From positions 1 through 28,113 of the IMG/VR virus record IMGVR_UViG_3300012985_000020: a stretch of 28,113 nt of DNA, one strand, 5' to 3'. The DNA is from a virus. Made by a program: the position numbers and the translations under genes. How positions within the stretch are numbered: position 1 is the stretch's first letter; every line of letters begins with the position of its first letter. A model generated the notes under the pieces. It was not told the DNA's origin and searched no databases. It saw only the letters and a list, made by a program, of their open reading frames with translations. Below, one piece after another: positions 1-6,929 of the stretch.

Positions 1-1346
1 CCTTTAAGCCCGTTAGAAGCGCGCACCTCCGCGAGCTTCCCAGATACCTGGCTATCACCGGTAGAGCTAAGTCCGAGTAGTTCATCAGACGCCCCAGGGA
101 TTTCCATAATGTTTTTGTCGATAATGTCTTGGTACTGTAAGTACCCTGGAGGAATATTCGGTGGAGATATCTCTCTAACGTCGGCATTGACATCGTAGCC
201 ATCATTGACCACAATCTGTCTACCCTGACCTGCTTGCAGGAGCATTGTAGGATCAAGCACTGCACCATTCTTTGTAATCCATCCGGTATTGATAATTGAT
301 TCCATGAGGTCGATAATCTGACTGTGGCGTCTATTATATTGCCTTTGCGCGTCAACAACCGAACGAACAAGCCCTTGAATCTTAAGCTCATACGTGTCAA
401 TTAGGGGTTCATGGTAAAGCAGAATCGGCATGAAAGGGAAGGTGTCAAGCCCAGTAGGATCAGGACCAGAGTAAAGAAGCTTTCCTCCAACGATGATGTT
501 AAGCTCAACACTTCTCTTGTTAGAAGTTATCAACTTAACTTGAGGTGTATAAGCCAGAGTTTTCTTTAATGCTCTTTCTTCTTCTCTCGTTCCGTTCCAT
601 TCCTCAGAAACTCCTGTGTCTTCATCCACCAGGTATTTCTGAACTTTGTTGTATCTCCGCCAGTATTGGTCATAAGTGACCAAGTTTTTAGCAATGTAAG
701 TAGAATTATACTGACGATATATCCCCAAGTACTGATATTTGTTGTCTCTAATCCCTGTAGGGATCATGTCTATTTCTTCAGGATCAATCCATGGAAGCAG
801 AGCTTTTACTTGCTCTTTGCTGAGTAAATCTCTAGTAGAGGCTTGATCGCAGTCGGAAAGATCTCGTTTTGTAAAATATGGGTCCAACATAAGGGCGTTG
901 AAAGGCTTCCAATAAAACTTGATATCACCGTTGACCTTATCTTTCGAGTAGTCCATGTAGATGCCAACAATCGCCAGCCCCGTCTTAAGCGAGTGTTCAA
1001 AGGCTTCGGAGATGATGTAGTCGGCATTTCCTTTGTCGTATACGTAGTACATAACGTTCGAGAAGAGATCGGCTGTAATTTCATCGCTGCCTTCAACTGG
1101 CGCCGTAACCGTTTGTGTCCTGTTTTCCCTTTCATAGCCGGAATATAGATTGATGACGCGTCGAATTTTGTTGAGCTGAAGAACCATCCGATTCTGCCGC
1201 TCAAGTTTAGTTCTTTCCAGGTTGGTCCACTGGTCTCCGGCATACATTCTGAGATCACGGTAGGCAGCAGCATAAAAAACTCCCCATGTGCGATACGCAT
1301 CATAGAAAAACTGTTGCCACTGGAACACTTTATTGTTGTGATCCAT
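1..1346 (-). CDS. Portal protein, P22-like (3' end outside window)
   Basis: Portal protein: the dodecameric ring at one capsid vertex through which DNA is packaged and ejected. The minus-strand frame is open from 1385 to the left edge. It reads as a classic portal N-terminus, with WGVFYAAAYRDLRMYAGDQW near residues 13-32 followed by the Tyr-rich INLYSGYERENR stretch, and further on an ISPPNIPPGYLQYQDI-like segment before the edge. About 447 codons are visible; the P22 portal is about 725 residues, so roughly the C-terminal third is missing. The first in-frame ATG is at 1346 and has only a weak GGAAC ribosome site. A better placed ATG at 1386 is out of frame by one base (a TTTT run follows it). 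It lies downstream of the large terminase in the usual order. Family call is firm; the start is uncertain. Confidence 0.9.
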   Translation of the reverse strand, partial: MDHNNKVFQWQQFFYDAYRTWGVFYAAAYRDLRMYAGDQWTNLERTKLERQNRMVLQLNKIRRVINLYSGYERENRTQTVTAPVEGSDEITADLFSNVMYYVYDKGNADYIISEAFEHSLKTGLAIVGIYMDYSKDKVNGDIKFYWKPFNALMLDPYFTKRDLSDCDQASTRDLLSKEQVKALLPWIDPEEIDMIPTGIRDNKYQYLGIYRQYNSTYIAKNLVTYDQYWRRYNKVQKYLVDEDTGVSEEWNGTREEERALKKTLAYTPQVKLITSNKRSVELNIIVGGKLLYSGPDPTGLDTFPFMPILLYHEPLIDTYELKIQGLVRSVVDAQRQYNRRHSQIIDLMESIINTGWITKNGAVLDPTMLLQAGQGRQIVVNDGYDVNADVREISPPNIPPGYLQYQDIIDKNIMEIPGASDELLGLSSTGDSQVSGKLAEVRASNGLK

Positions 1347-1406
1347 GGCTTGGTAACTTGTTCCATCATACTGAGCTGCAAACATTAGACGCTCTTAATA
1401 AAATAA

Positions 1407-1610
1407 TTACTTGTCATCAAAGATAAATTTTTTTTGGAACTCTCCGCACCATTCATCTTGAACAACCATTGGAAACCCTGAAACCGTTGCATCAATCCTT
1501 TTAGGAGGAAATCTTCTACAGTTACCATAAGATGTGCCATAAGAAACATCATCATCTTCGTAATCTTCTTCACGGTAGAACTTGCAGTTTCCGCATTCTT
1601 CTATATCCAT
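1407..1610 (-). CDS. Small Cys-rich phage protein between terminase and portal
   Basis: Function unknown. The 67-residue protein starts at ATG 1610, ten bases inside the terminase gene; a GTG at 1631 would add seven residues. It has CGNCKFY close to the N-terminus, an acidic EEDYEDDD patch, then GNCRRFPP and EWCGEF, so four cysteines are spaced as if to bind one zinc ion. It ends in an acidic FIFDDK tail. Proteins of this shape are often found among the virion genes of environmental phages. The overlap with the terminase gene suggests translational coupling. I infer metal binding only from the Cys pattern. Confidence 0.7.
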   Translation of the reverse strand: MDIEECGNCKFYREEDYEDDDVSYGTSYGNCRRFPPKRIDATVSGFPMVVQDEWCGEFQKKFIFDDK

Positions 1611-3091
1611 TCTTTTCTCATCCTGTTCCACTGCTCAGCAGACATTCCTGTCCCACCGATAAGCCTTTGAATGGATTCTACCCCATAGATTAAAGCTTTA
1701 GAACCGTGAGATGCCCAATCGTGGTAACTCCTTTCCCTATAGCAGCCGAGTTTTTCGTTCCACTCTTTTCTAAAGTTTTCAACTGCTCTAATTCCTTTTT
1801 CGCATTTCTGGTAATCAAAAAAGAATCGGGGTAACATATTGCGTAAGCATTCAATTCCAAACATCTCATTAGACTGTCTTGGAACGATGTCAACTTTAAG
1901 TCCTTGGTCACGTGCAATGTCAGCGAATGACTTTCCAGATCCTTTTTCCCTAGCTGCGGCATCGTGAGGTAGGAAGTGCTTTTCAAAAATGTAGGGTTTA
2001 GACTTAAGCCATCGAACATAGTGAGCTAATCCTTCGTCGCTGTTTTCGTAGTAATCGATACAATGGATTTGTTTGCCCACAGTCTGCCACACCCATATAG
2101 CACACGAATCCCCAATCCCGATATCCCAGCTGCTATATGTTTTAGCATGTTCATCGTAAGGAAGATGACAAATGCGCTTTTCTTGGCGAGCCAAACTAAT
2201 TTGTTTAGCAAAGTAGAACCCTTCATTAGCAGATTCAAATGCTTCTTCTGGCGTTGAAGGATATTCTCGCTTCATGTATTCGCCTTGAGTCTGCATCTTT
2301 TTCACGTACCAAGCTTTTTGATCTGCTGTTAAAATAATTTGTTTGTTTTCTAAACCTTCAAAGTACTTCTCTGAATCTTTATTTATCAATATATTTTTTG
2401 AGTCTAAAACATAATCAGGATGTTGCCACCAAGGAAAGAACCAAAGCTTCCAATCAAGCTTGCCTAATTCTAAGCCAGCATCCTGTAAAGCCTGAGCTTC
2501 TTTACACAAATTGAAGAAGTGGCCTTCCTTTCCGCGCGCTGTTGACTCAATGCAAACAAACTGTCCAGCTTGGACTGCGTTGAGGGAACCTGATACGATC
2601 TCATTGGCTTTGCTTGGATTTTCCTGGCATATTTTAGCAAATTCTGTAATGTGAAGAAGTTGGAGTGTTCCTCCACGTAGCGATGTAGCCACTCTAAATA
2701 CCGAGCCGTTGGCAAAGCGCATTTCGTGAACGTTATCGCGATACGCTGGACACATGTCTCGCACAAATTGGGGTAAGTTGTCATAGGCAAATTTGACTTT
2801 ATCAATAAATATTTCTTGAGCTACTGGCTTGCAGTCAGCAACAATAGCCGCGTTAACGTTTTGATTAAACAAACATGTGTCTAAGAACAATAATGCGTGA
2901 TATGTTGTGATTCCTAACTGTCTAGCCTTCAGTATGATATTCAGATAATGAGGCTGGTATAAAGATTCTTGAGCCCAGTTAGGCTCAAAATTCACCACCA
3001 TTCCCTGCTTATCTTTAATCATATAAAGATTTCTTAGTCTCCAAGGCTGGCTTCCCAAAGTGCTTGCAATGTCACACTGATAATCAATCAT
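1601..3091 (-). CDS. Terminase large subunit
   Basis: Packaging motor: ATPase plus headful or cos nuclease that drives DNA through the portal. In the 496 residues the ATPase region shows a deviant Walker A, KARQLGITT (about 55-63), as in many terminases of this class, and a Walker B with catalytic Glu in LLHITEFAK (145-153, Glu150). The STPEEAF box (279-285) is typical of these enzymes. The RNase-H-like nuclease follows: SWDIG (Asp323), HCIDYYE (Asp346) and LPHDAA (Asp377) supply the metal-binding acids. Length fits the family. The start at 3091 lacks a clear ribosome site. It reads leftward into the small Cys protein and the portal. A plausible small subunit lies far away at 9347-9781 instead of next to it. 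Confidence 0.95.
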   Translation of the reverse strand: MIDYQCDIASTLGSQPWRLRNLYMIKDKQGMVVNFEPNWAQESLYQPHYLNIILKARQLGITTYHALLFLDTCLFNQNVNAAIVADCKPVAQEIFIDKVKFAYDNLPQFVRDMCPAYRDNVHEMRFANGSVFRVATSLRGGTLQLLHITEFAKICQENPSKANEIVSGSLNAVQAGQFVCIESTARGKEGHFFNLCKEAQALQDAGLELGKLDWKLWFFPWWQHPDYVLDSKNILINKDSEKYFEGLENKQIILTADQKAWYVKKMQTQGEYMKREYPSTPEEAFESANEGFYFAKQISLARQEKRICHLPYDEHAKTYSSWDIGIGDSCAIWVWQTVGKQIHCIDYYENSDEGLAHYVRWLKSKPYIFEKHFLPHDAAAREKGSGKSFADIARDQGLKVDIVPRQSNEMFGIECLRNMLPRFFFDYQKCEKGIRAVENFRKEWNEKLGCYRERSYHDWASHGSKALIYGVESIQRLIGGTGMSAEQWNRMRKEWI

Positions 3092-3140
3092 TTAAATTTC
3101 ACATGTAATTTATTTTTTTATACACAATTTAAAGAAATTA

Positions 3141-3170
3141 TTTACACACAAAAAGATGTTGGCATATAAA
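3141..3170 (+). promoter_or_regulatory. Sigma-70-type promoter for the rightward cassette
   Basis: TTTACA at 3141-3146 and TATAAA at 3165-3170 with an 18-bp spacer, pointing rightward into the gene starting at 3211. The same TTTACACA...AAACAAACATTT wording occurs in the promoter at 24803. The 3092-3210 gap is AT-rich and divergent; the leftward promoter for the terminase could not be pinned down. Confidence 0.6.
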
Positions 3171-3210
3171 CAAACATTTGATAACAATGGTAGACAATCT
3201 AGGAGTCCAC

Positions 3211-3633
3211 ATGGAAATAAAGGTAAATAGACGTCTTGAAAAAGATAAACTAGTCTTTGAAATTGAAGTTACAAATCCCCATGTTGCTCCATTTTCTGAA
3301 GAAGATGAAGCAATTATGAACGTGCTTGAAGACGCTAGAAATAAATTTGTTAGCACAGCAGATGAGAATAACAAATCTAGAATCACAGCTGAAGAATACA
3401 TTCTCCACGCTAAGAACAAAGTTTTCGAAAGAGTTCTAGAGTCACTTAGGTTTTCAATATCCAATCAGCTTGAGTCAAAGTTTAATCCAATGTGTCAAGA
3501 AATTTACAATTGGATCCATGACAATCAAGACAAAAGAATAAGCCGGTGGATGTCATCATGTAATCCTGTAAGAACAAAGTACTACTTTGACAACGACCTA
3601 AATATCGAAAAATCCTATGACGATGAGGACTAG
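3211..3633 (+). CDS. Hypothetical protein, first gene of rightward cassette
   Basis: Not recognised. The start at 3211 was chosen because AGGAG sits five bases upstream; ATG 3187 is also in frame but has no such site. The 140-residue product begins with a beta-like segment (MEIKVNRRLEKDKLVFEIEV), then looks helical and charged, and ends in a very acidic tail (SYDDED). No signal peptide or membrane segment. It is followed without a gap by the helix-turn-helix gene (TAG then ATG), so it is the promoter-proximal gene of the 3211-5438 cassette. Confidence 0.75.
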   Translation: MEIKVNRRLEKDKLVFEIEVTNPHVAPFSEEDEAIMNVLEDARNKFVSTADENNKSRITAEEYILHAKNKVFERVLESLRFSISNQLESKFNPMCQEIYNWIHDNQDKRISRWMSSCNPVRTKYYFDNDLNIEKSYDDED

Positions 3634-3882
3634 ATGGTTAGCAAGTGGATCGCGATAAATCCTCTTACCATTGAAGAAAGAATGAAAATAAAAGAAGCCA
3701 TTGACAAAGGATTTTCTTATGGAGAGATGGCAGCCTACGTTGGACGATGCAAGTCAGTAGTTATGAGAGAATCCAAGCGCCTTGGCAAAGCCGAAGGATA
3801 CGACCCAACCAAGGCTCAGCAAGACTTTGAGAATAAACAAAAGCTTATAGGAAAGAAAAAGCTCACATTGGAAAAACAATGA
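3634..3882 (+). CDS. Small helix-turn-helix protein, IS30-like HTH
   Basis: Likely a small DNA-binding protein. Residues 11-51 have the layout of the helix-turn-helix found at the N-terminus of IS30-family transposases and related regulators: LTIEERMKIKEAIDKGFSYG, then EMAAYVGRCKSVVMRESKRL. No transposase catalytic domain follows; after residue 52 there is only a Lys-rich tail. GAGGAC just before the start serves as ribosome site, and the ATG abuts the previous stop codon. A second protein of the same type is at 11888. I infer a regulator of this cassette, or an adaptor in packaging; a small terminase role cannot be excluded given the neighbouring large subunit. Confidence 0.75.
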   Translation: MVSKWIAINPLTIEERMKIKEAIDKGFSYGEMAAYVGRCKSVVMRESKRLGKAEGYDPTKAQQDFENKQKLIGKKKLTLEKQ

Positions 3883-4061
3883 TTTATGAAATATTTTTTG
3901 TTCTAATCATGGCACTTATAACCTCTGCACTGTTTGTAAGTAGCCTAAAAAGAACCATGCGAAATGAAATAACCACCTGGAGACTCATATGCCTAACATT
4001 TTTTTCATTGCTACAATTCACATACTTTGTTTATGTAGTTTTTCGAACATTTATTCTGTAG
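3879..4061 (+). CDS. Small two-helix membrane protein
   Basis: Sixty residues with two hydrophobic segments (about 2-21 and 35-58) separated by a basic loop (SLKRTMRNE). It starts within the stop codon of the previous gene (ATGA) and its last 73 bases overlap the next gene in another frame. A small bitopic protein overlapping a secreted protein resembles lysis or superinfection-exclusion modules, but no holin or spanin signature is visible. The function is therefore open; membrane location is well supported. Confidence 0.65.
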   Translation: MIYEIFFVLIMALITSALFVSSLKRTMRNEITTWRLICLTFFSLLQFTYFVYVVFRTFIL

Positions 4062-4576
4062 GATATCAACAAAACTACAGCAACTACTTCCCTAGAATGA
4101 ATGAAGCCACGCTGTTGAATCTACAGTCCTACGCGCAGACAGCAAAAGATGCTTGTGGCGACAGATATAGCGACAGATGTATTCGCACCATGTATCTTGT
4201 GAAAAAAGAGGTGGAATACATTACAAAGGCTCAAGTGAGAGTTGAAAACTTTATAGATGATGCTTTCCGTCAGGCGGGTCAAAGAGGAATACAGTTTTCA
4301 GAAAGCCAAAAGTCCTACTGTAAAGACTCTCTTCTTATGACATGCAAAAGCAAGATCCAAGAAAAAGATGATTATGAAGTTTTCAAACTAGAATACCCTC
4401 GATGGGGAGAAGAATTTGACTACGAGTCATCTAAGATGGAAATGGGTGCATCTTTAGTAATTACAGGTTACCTTATCCAATTCGTACCTAATCCAATATG
4501 CCAAGAAGTAGGAAAAGGTGTTACGGAGTTAGGATTCCAAGTTTTAGCAGACACTTCACTGGCACCAAGAAGATGA
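3989..4576 (+). CDS. Secreted or periplasmic Cys-rich protein
   Basis: Function unknown; probably exported. GGAGA stands upstream of the ATG at 3989. The first roughly 24 residues form a signal-peptide-like hydrophobic stretch (NIFFIATIHILCLCSFS) followed by a polar Tyr/Asn-rich region. The mature part contains paired cysteines (DACGDRYSDRC, SYCKDSLLMTCKSK, NPICQE) that could form disulfides in the periplasm, and a weakly hydrophobic segment near the C-terminus (GASLVITGYLIQFVP). No lipobox is evident. It overlaps the membrane protein upstream and ends in an ATGA overlap with the phosphoesterase. Context suggests an envelope-acting accessory protein. Confidence 0.7.
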   Translation: MPNIFFIATIHILCLCSFSNIYSVGYQQNYSNYFPRMNEATLLNLQSYAQTAKDACGDRYSDRCIRTMYLVKKEVEYITKAQVRVENFIDDAFRQAGQRGIQFSESQKSYCKDSLLMTCKSKIQEKDDYEVFKLEYPRWGEEFDYESSKMEMGASLVITGYLIQFVPNPICQEVGKGVTELGFQVLADTSLAPRR

Positions 4577-5208
4577 TTATAGACTGCATTTCAGATCTAC
4601 ACGGATATAAACCCTCCTTACAAGGTGGCGATCTTCTAATCGTCGCCGGAGATCTTACAGCAAGAGATACTGTAGAGGAAAACGCATCTTTTTTGATTTG
4701 GTTAAACGAGCAGCCATATATAAAAAAGATCCTAATAGCTGGGAATCATGATGGGTTCATTGAAAAGAATCGAGGTTGGGAGATTGGATTGTTAAGGAAT
4801 TTTGATTATCTTCAAGATTCTGGACTTGAATTTGAAGGCTTAAAAATCTGGGGATCTCCTTGGACACCTACCTTCTACAACTGGCATTTCATGAAAGATC
4901 GTGGAGAGCCAATAAAAGAGAAGTGGGATTTAATTCCTGAAGACGTGGACATCTTAATCACTCACGGACCTCCCTACGGGATTCTTGATCATGTTGAGAT
5001 TTCGTCAAAGGGGGATTCATCTAGACGCGCTGGATGCATGGATTTAATGAACAGAATCCCTGCGCTTAAAAAACTAAAACTACACGTCTTTGGCCATATT
5101 CATGAAGGTTATGGACAGGAGTCTATCCGGGATACAACCTTCGTCAATGCTAGTATAATGGATGGATCTTATAATCCTATAAACAAACCAATCAGAATAG
5201 AACTATAA
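4573..5208 (+). CDS. Calcineurin-like metallophosphoesterase, MPPED type
   Basis: A dinuclear-metal phosphoesterase. All family motifs are visible: DCISDLHG (residues 4-11), LLIVAGDLT, IAGNHDG, LITHGPPYGILDH and HVFGHIHEGYG. The GPP-YGILD wording and RRAGCMDLMNRI before the last His motif are characteristic of the MPPED/UPF0046 branch, members of which hydrolyse phosphodiesters such as cyclic nucleotides in vitro. The 211-residue length is normal. The ATG at 4573 overlaps the stop of the secreted protein (ATGA). No signal peptide, so cytoplasmic. Its place in a self-promoted cassette suggests an accessory role; activity against nucleotide second messengers is a plausible but untested idea. 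Confidence 0.92.
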   Translation: MIIDCISDLHGYKPSLQGGDLLIVAGDLTARDTVEENASFLIWLNEQPYIKKILIAGNHDGFIEKNRGWEIGLLRNFDYLQDSGLEFEGLKIWGSPWTPTFYNWHFMKDRGEPIKEKWDLIPEDVDILITHGPPYGILDHVEISSKGDSSRRAGCMDLMNRIPALKKLKLHVFGHIHEGYGQESIRDTTFVNASIMDGSYNPINKPIRIEL

Positions 5209-5438
5209 TGCTCCCAACAAACATTTACCACTACTCACCTAGAGAATCTATAGAATTAAAAGATTCCTACTACGAAAGCTTTAGACAATCGATTTCAGAA
5301 GAAGGCTCCATGAAACCGTGTGGATTATGGTTAAGCATTGAAGATGATGAGACCGACATGAATTGGTTTGATTGGTGTAAAATCGAACAATTCCGACTTG
5401 AGTGCCTGAGATTCAAATCGACAAAGATGGACTTGTAA
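5208..5438 (+). CDS. Small protein, possibly C-terminally truncated
   Basis: Starts in the stop codon of the phosphoesterase gene (TAATG). The 76 residues include YHYSPRESIEL near the N-terminus, then MKPCGLWLS and WFDWCKIEQFRLE. This layout resembles a longer phage family with a KPxGLW motif and a WxxWC motif that I recall only loosely. Just past the point where the protein turns basic and stops, the two other frames read plausible continuation (IQIDKDGLVNM, then DIYHVMNIKEDMVG). It may therefore be a frameshifted remnant of a longer gene whose end now collides with the convergent gene ending at 5477. Confidence 0.6.
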   Translation: MLPTNIYHYSPRESIELKDSYYESFRQSISEEGSMKPCGLWLSIEDDETDMNWFDWCKIEQFRLECLRFKSTKMDL

Positions 5439-5476
5439 ACATGATAATGCACAGGATATCTACCATGTTATGAACA

Positions 5477-5962
5477 TTAAAGAGGATATGGTGGGGTTGG
5501 TGGGAGTGGTGGGGGTGGAAAGTGCGATGGATTAACAATTGGCAGATCTTGCCCAGTTAAAGTGAATAGTCCACCTTGAACATAAGGAGTGCATAAGCGC
5601 CCATCAACAGGTAACCCACGGTTATTGTAAAGTTGAAAAGTGTTAGCCGTACACTGTTGTACAACAAAGCTGTTGTTATTGATCTGCTCCATACCAGTAG
5701 CAAGAGCAACAGGTACTGAAATAAACTTGGTCGCTCGTAGGCTTTGCCCGTTTTGCAGTCCGTGGTTTGTGATGGTGATGACCATTGGCAGCGCAGCGGT
5801 TATGTTCTCTGGGATATATTGTCTATTGGTGAAGTGTGACAGCGAACTGTCACCAGAAGGCGGATTCACTGGATACACGTCTGGCGGTTGTTGGTCAATG
5901 AATTGATACATCGGATCATTAGGATTCGAAGGATCGGGCATTGGATTAAGTGGACTTGTCAT
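5477..5962 (-). CDS. Tail or fibre-associated protein with FCCH-like module
   Basis: Probable virion protein. The start at ATG 5962 has AGGAGAG nine bases upstream; an upstream start at 5992 is less likely. A Pro-rich N-terminus (PLNPMPDPSNPNDP) is followed by a module with VITITNHGLQNGQ, then NNNSFVVQQCTANTFQLYN and YVQGGLFTLTG. This wording matches the FCCH-like beta module found repeatedly in phage tail hub and fibre proteins. A Pro-rich tail (PPPPLPPTPPYPL) ends the protein. It overlaps the stop of the 60-residue Cys gene by 17 bases and faces the rightward cassette end-on. Confidence 0.7.
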   Translation of the reverse strand: MTSPLNPMPDPSNPNDPMYQFIDQQPPDVYPVNPPSGDSSLSHFTNRQYIPENITAALPMVITITNHGLQNGQSLRATKFISVPVALATGMEQINNNSFVVQQCTANTFQLYNNRGLPVDGRLCTPYVQGGLFTLTGQDLPIVNPSHFPPPPLPPTPPYPL

Positions 5963-6128
5963 TATTCCATCTCTCCTCTCTGCGTTTTTCAATCAATTCT
6001 AGTAGTTTATCATGTAAAAACGTGTCACAGCATCCCGTTTCACATCCTAAAGCGTCCATAGGAACAGAACCGCCAAGAAGCATGTTAGCCAATCGACATA
6101 ATTCAATATAACAGAGCTTACATATCAT
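5946..6128 (-). CDS. Small Cys-rich protein
   Basis: Unrecognised 60-residue protein. AAAGGA lies seven bases before ATG 6128. It has MICKLCYIELC at the start and CETGCCDTFLH in the middle, seven cysteines in all, and a charged helical C-terminus (LIEKRREERWNNDK). The Cys pairs could bind a metal. It is translationally coupled to the downstream tail-like gene by overlap. Function is not inferable. Confidence 0.6.
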   Translation of the reverse strand: MICKLCYIELCRLANMLLGGSVPMDALGCETGCCDTFLHDKLLELIEKRREERWNNDKST

Positions 6129-6190
6129 AAATAAATCCTTTACAAAAACTGATGTTAGGCGATAAAACTTAAGAAAACAAGAGGTGTTTT

Positions 6191-6346
6191 ATGGCTAAAA
6201 TGAAATCTGATCCAGTAGCTAAGTTCGTTACAGGCTCTAAACAAACCAAAGCTCCTAAACCAAAGAGTTTAACTCCCAAAACGGATTCTACAAAAGCAGG
6301 CGATAAAAAACGAGCAGGGAAATATGGAAAATCAGTCAATTATTGA
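6191..6346 (+). CDS. Small Lys-rich basic protein
   Basis: A 51-residue, strongly basic protein preceded by GAGGT five bases before ATG 6191. It contains KQTKAPKPKSLTPK and DKKRAGKYGKS, with almost no hydrophobic core, so it is probably disordered and may bind nucleic acid. Its composition resembles the tiny basic proteins at 20223 and 20564. It overlaps the start of the next rightward gene by 23 bases. Function unknown. Confidence 0.65.
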   Translation: MAKMKSDPVAKFVTGSKQTKAPKPKSLTPKTDSTKAGDKKRAGKYGKSVNY

Positions 6347-6560
6347 TTACTCAATCGAGAGCCTATCTGCAATTTTTGCCAATCACGCGAGAATTCAAAA
6401 CAACAACTACCAAAAAGATCTAGAAGAGTATAGGAATAACAATCCTGGGCAACCTTTGCCTGAACACTTGAAAGATTCTTTCAATCTTTGTCTGGCTCTA
6501 TGCATCATGTGTAAAGAAATTAAAGCTCTTCACGATAAAGTGACTGATAAGCCAGAATAA
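6324..6560 (+). CDS. Hypothetical small protein
   Basis: Not recognised. The 78-residue product starts at ATG 6324 with AGGG four bases upstream, inside the end of the preceding basic-protein gene. It is predicted mostly helical: IIDYSIESLSAIFANHARI, a polar NNNPGQPLPEH turn, then LCLALCIMCKEIKALHDK with three cysteines. Its 3' end overlaps by 41 bases a small leftward gene (6520-6690). Probably cytoplasmic; role unknown. Confidence 0.6.
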   Translation: MENQSIIDYSIESLSAIFANHARIQNNNYQKDLEEYRNNNPGQPLPEHLKDSFNLCLALCIMCKEIKALHDKVTDKPE

Positions 6561-6690
6561 TGGCTGTTCTAAGGTCAGGCTCCATCTTCGCTATGTAATA
6601 GATTAAATCTTGTTCATAGCGATTTCTATCCATAAGCATCTGACCGGCTTGAGTAATAAGATCAAACAGTCCTTCTTCATAATTTTTCAT
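6520..6690 (-). CDS. Possible 56-residue helical protein directly after tRNA-Leu
   Basis: An open frame of 56 codons from ATG 6690 to TAA 6520. The sequence is protein-like (YEEGLFDLITQAGQMLMDRN, YEQDLIYYIAKMEPDLRTAI) and probably all-helical. It begins two bases after the 3' end of tRNA-Leu and has no Shine-Dalgarno site of its own, because the upstream bases are the tRNA. Processing of the tRNA 3' end would leave a nearly leaderless mRNA. It overlaps the convergent gene ending at 6560. Reality is uncertain. Confidence 0.45.
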   Translation of the reverse strand: MKNYEEGLFDLITQAGQMLMDRNRYEQDLIYYIAKMEPDLRTAIILAYQSLYREEL

Positions 6691-6692
6691 AG

Positions 6693-6781
6693 GCGTAAGG
6701 TGGGATTCGAACCCACGGAATCGGATGCCTCCTAATCACGAGCTTTAAGCCCGCTGCATTCAGCCTCTCTGCCACTCACGC
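6693..6781 (-). tRNA. tRNA-Leu (anticodon UAA)
   Basis: Complete cloverleaf on the minus strand, 89 nt. Acceptor GCGTGAG pairs with CTTACGC (one G-U), the D-stem is GCA/TGC, the anticodon stem GCGGG/CTCGT encloses the loop CTTAAAG with anticodon TAA, and there is a long class II variable arm. The T-arm GTGGG-TTCGAAT-CCCAC is canonical. The CCA end is not encoded and the base after the acceptor is C instead of the usual A, so 3' maturation depends on host enzymes. UUA is a common codon in this AT-rich genome. Confidence 0.92.
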
Positions 6782-6825
6782 GAAATTGACCGGCCACTGT
6801 CCCAACCCACCCCCAACGGGGACGC

Positions 6826-6869
6826 TATGCGACTCAAATGAGTTTCTGCTTTCGCTTCATCAGGCTATA
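6826..6869 (-). ncRNA. Candidate hammerhead ribozyme (type I topology)
   Basis: The minus strand contains every invariant residue of the hammerhead core in order. CTGATGA is at 6863-6857, and stem II is GC-GAAA-GC with an A-A pair at its base. GAAA is at 6846-6843. Stem III is ACTC/GAGT closed by ATTT. TC at 6832-6831 sets the predicted cleavage after C6831. Stem I pairs GC with GC, then UAU with AUA across one bulged A, and may extend through CCCCC (6876-6872) with GGGGG (6814-6810). GACCGG (6899-6894) pairs with CCGGTC (6793-6788), enclosing the whole element. The weak point is the A-A at 10.1/11.1, normally G-C. It lies between two tRNA-type elements. Confidence 0.6.
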
Positions 6870-6929
6870 AAGGGGGCTGCACCTCAACATATACCGGTCT
6901 GGAGGTAGTGAGCTTCTTTGTTTAACATA

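Noticed and set aside
806-1381. Long minus-strand frame of 191 codons
   Set aside because: It is an out-of-frame shadow of the portal gene; the portal frame reads recognisable portal sequence through the same bases.
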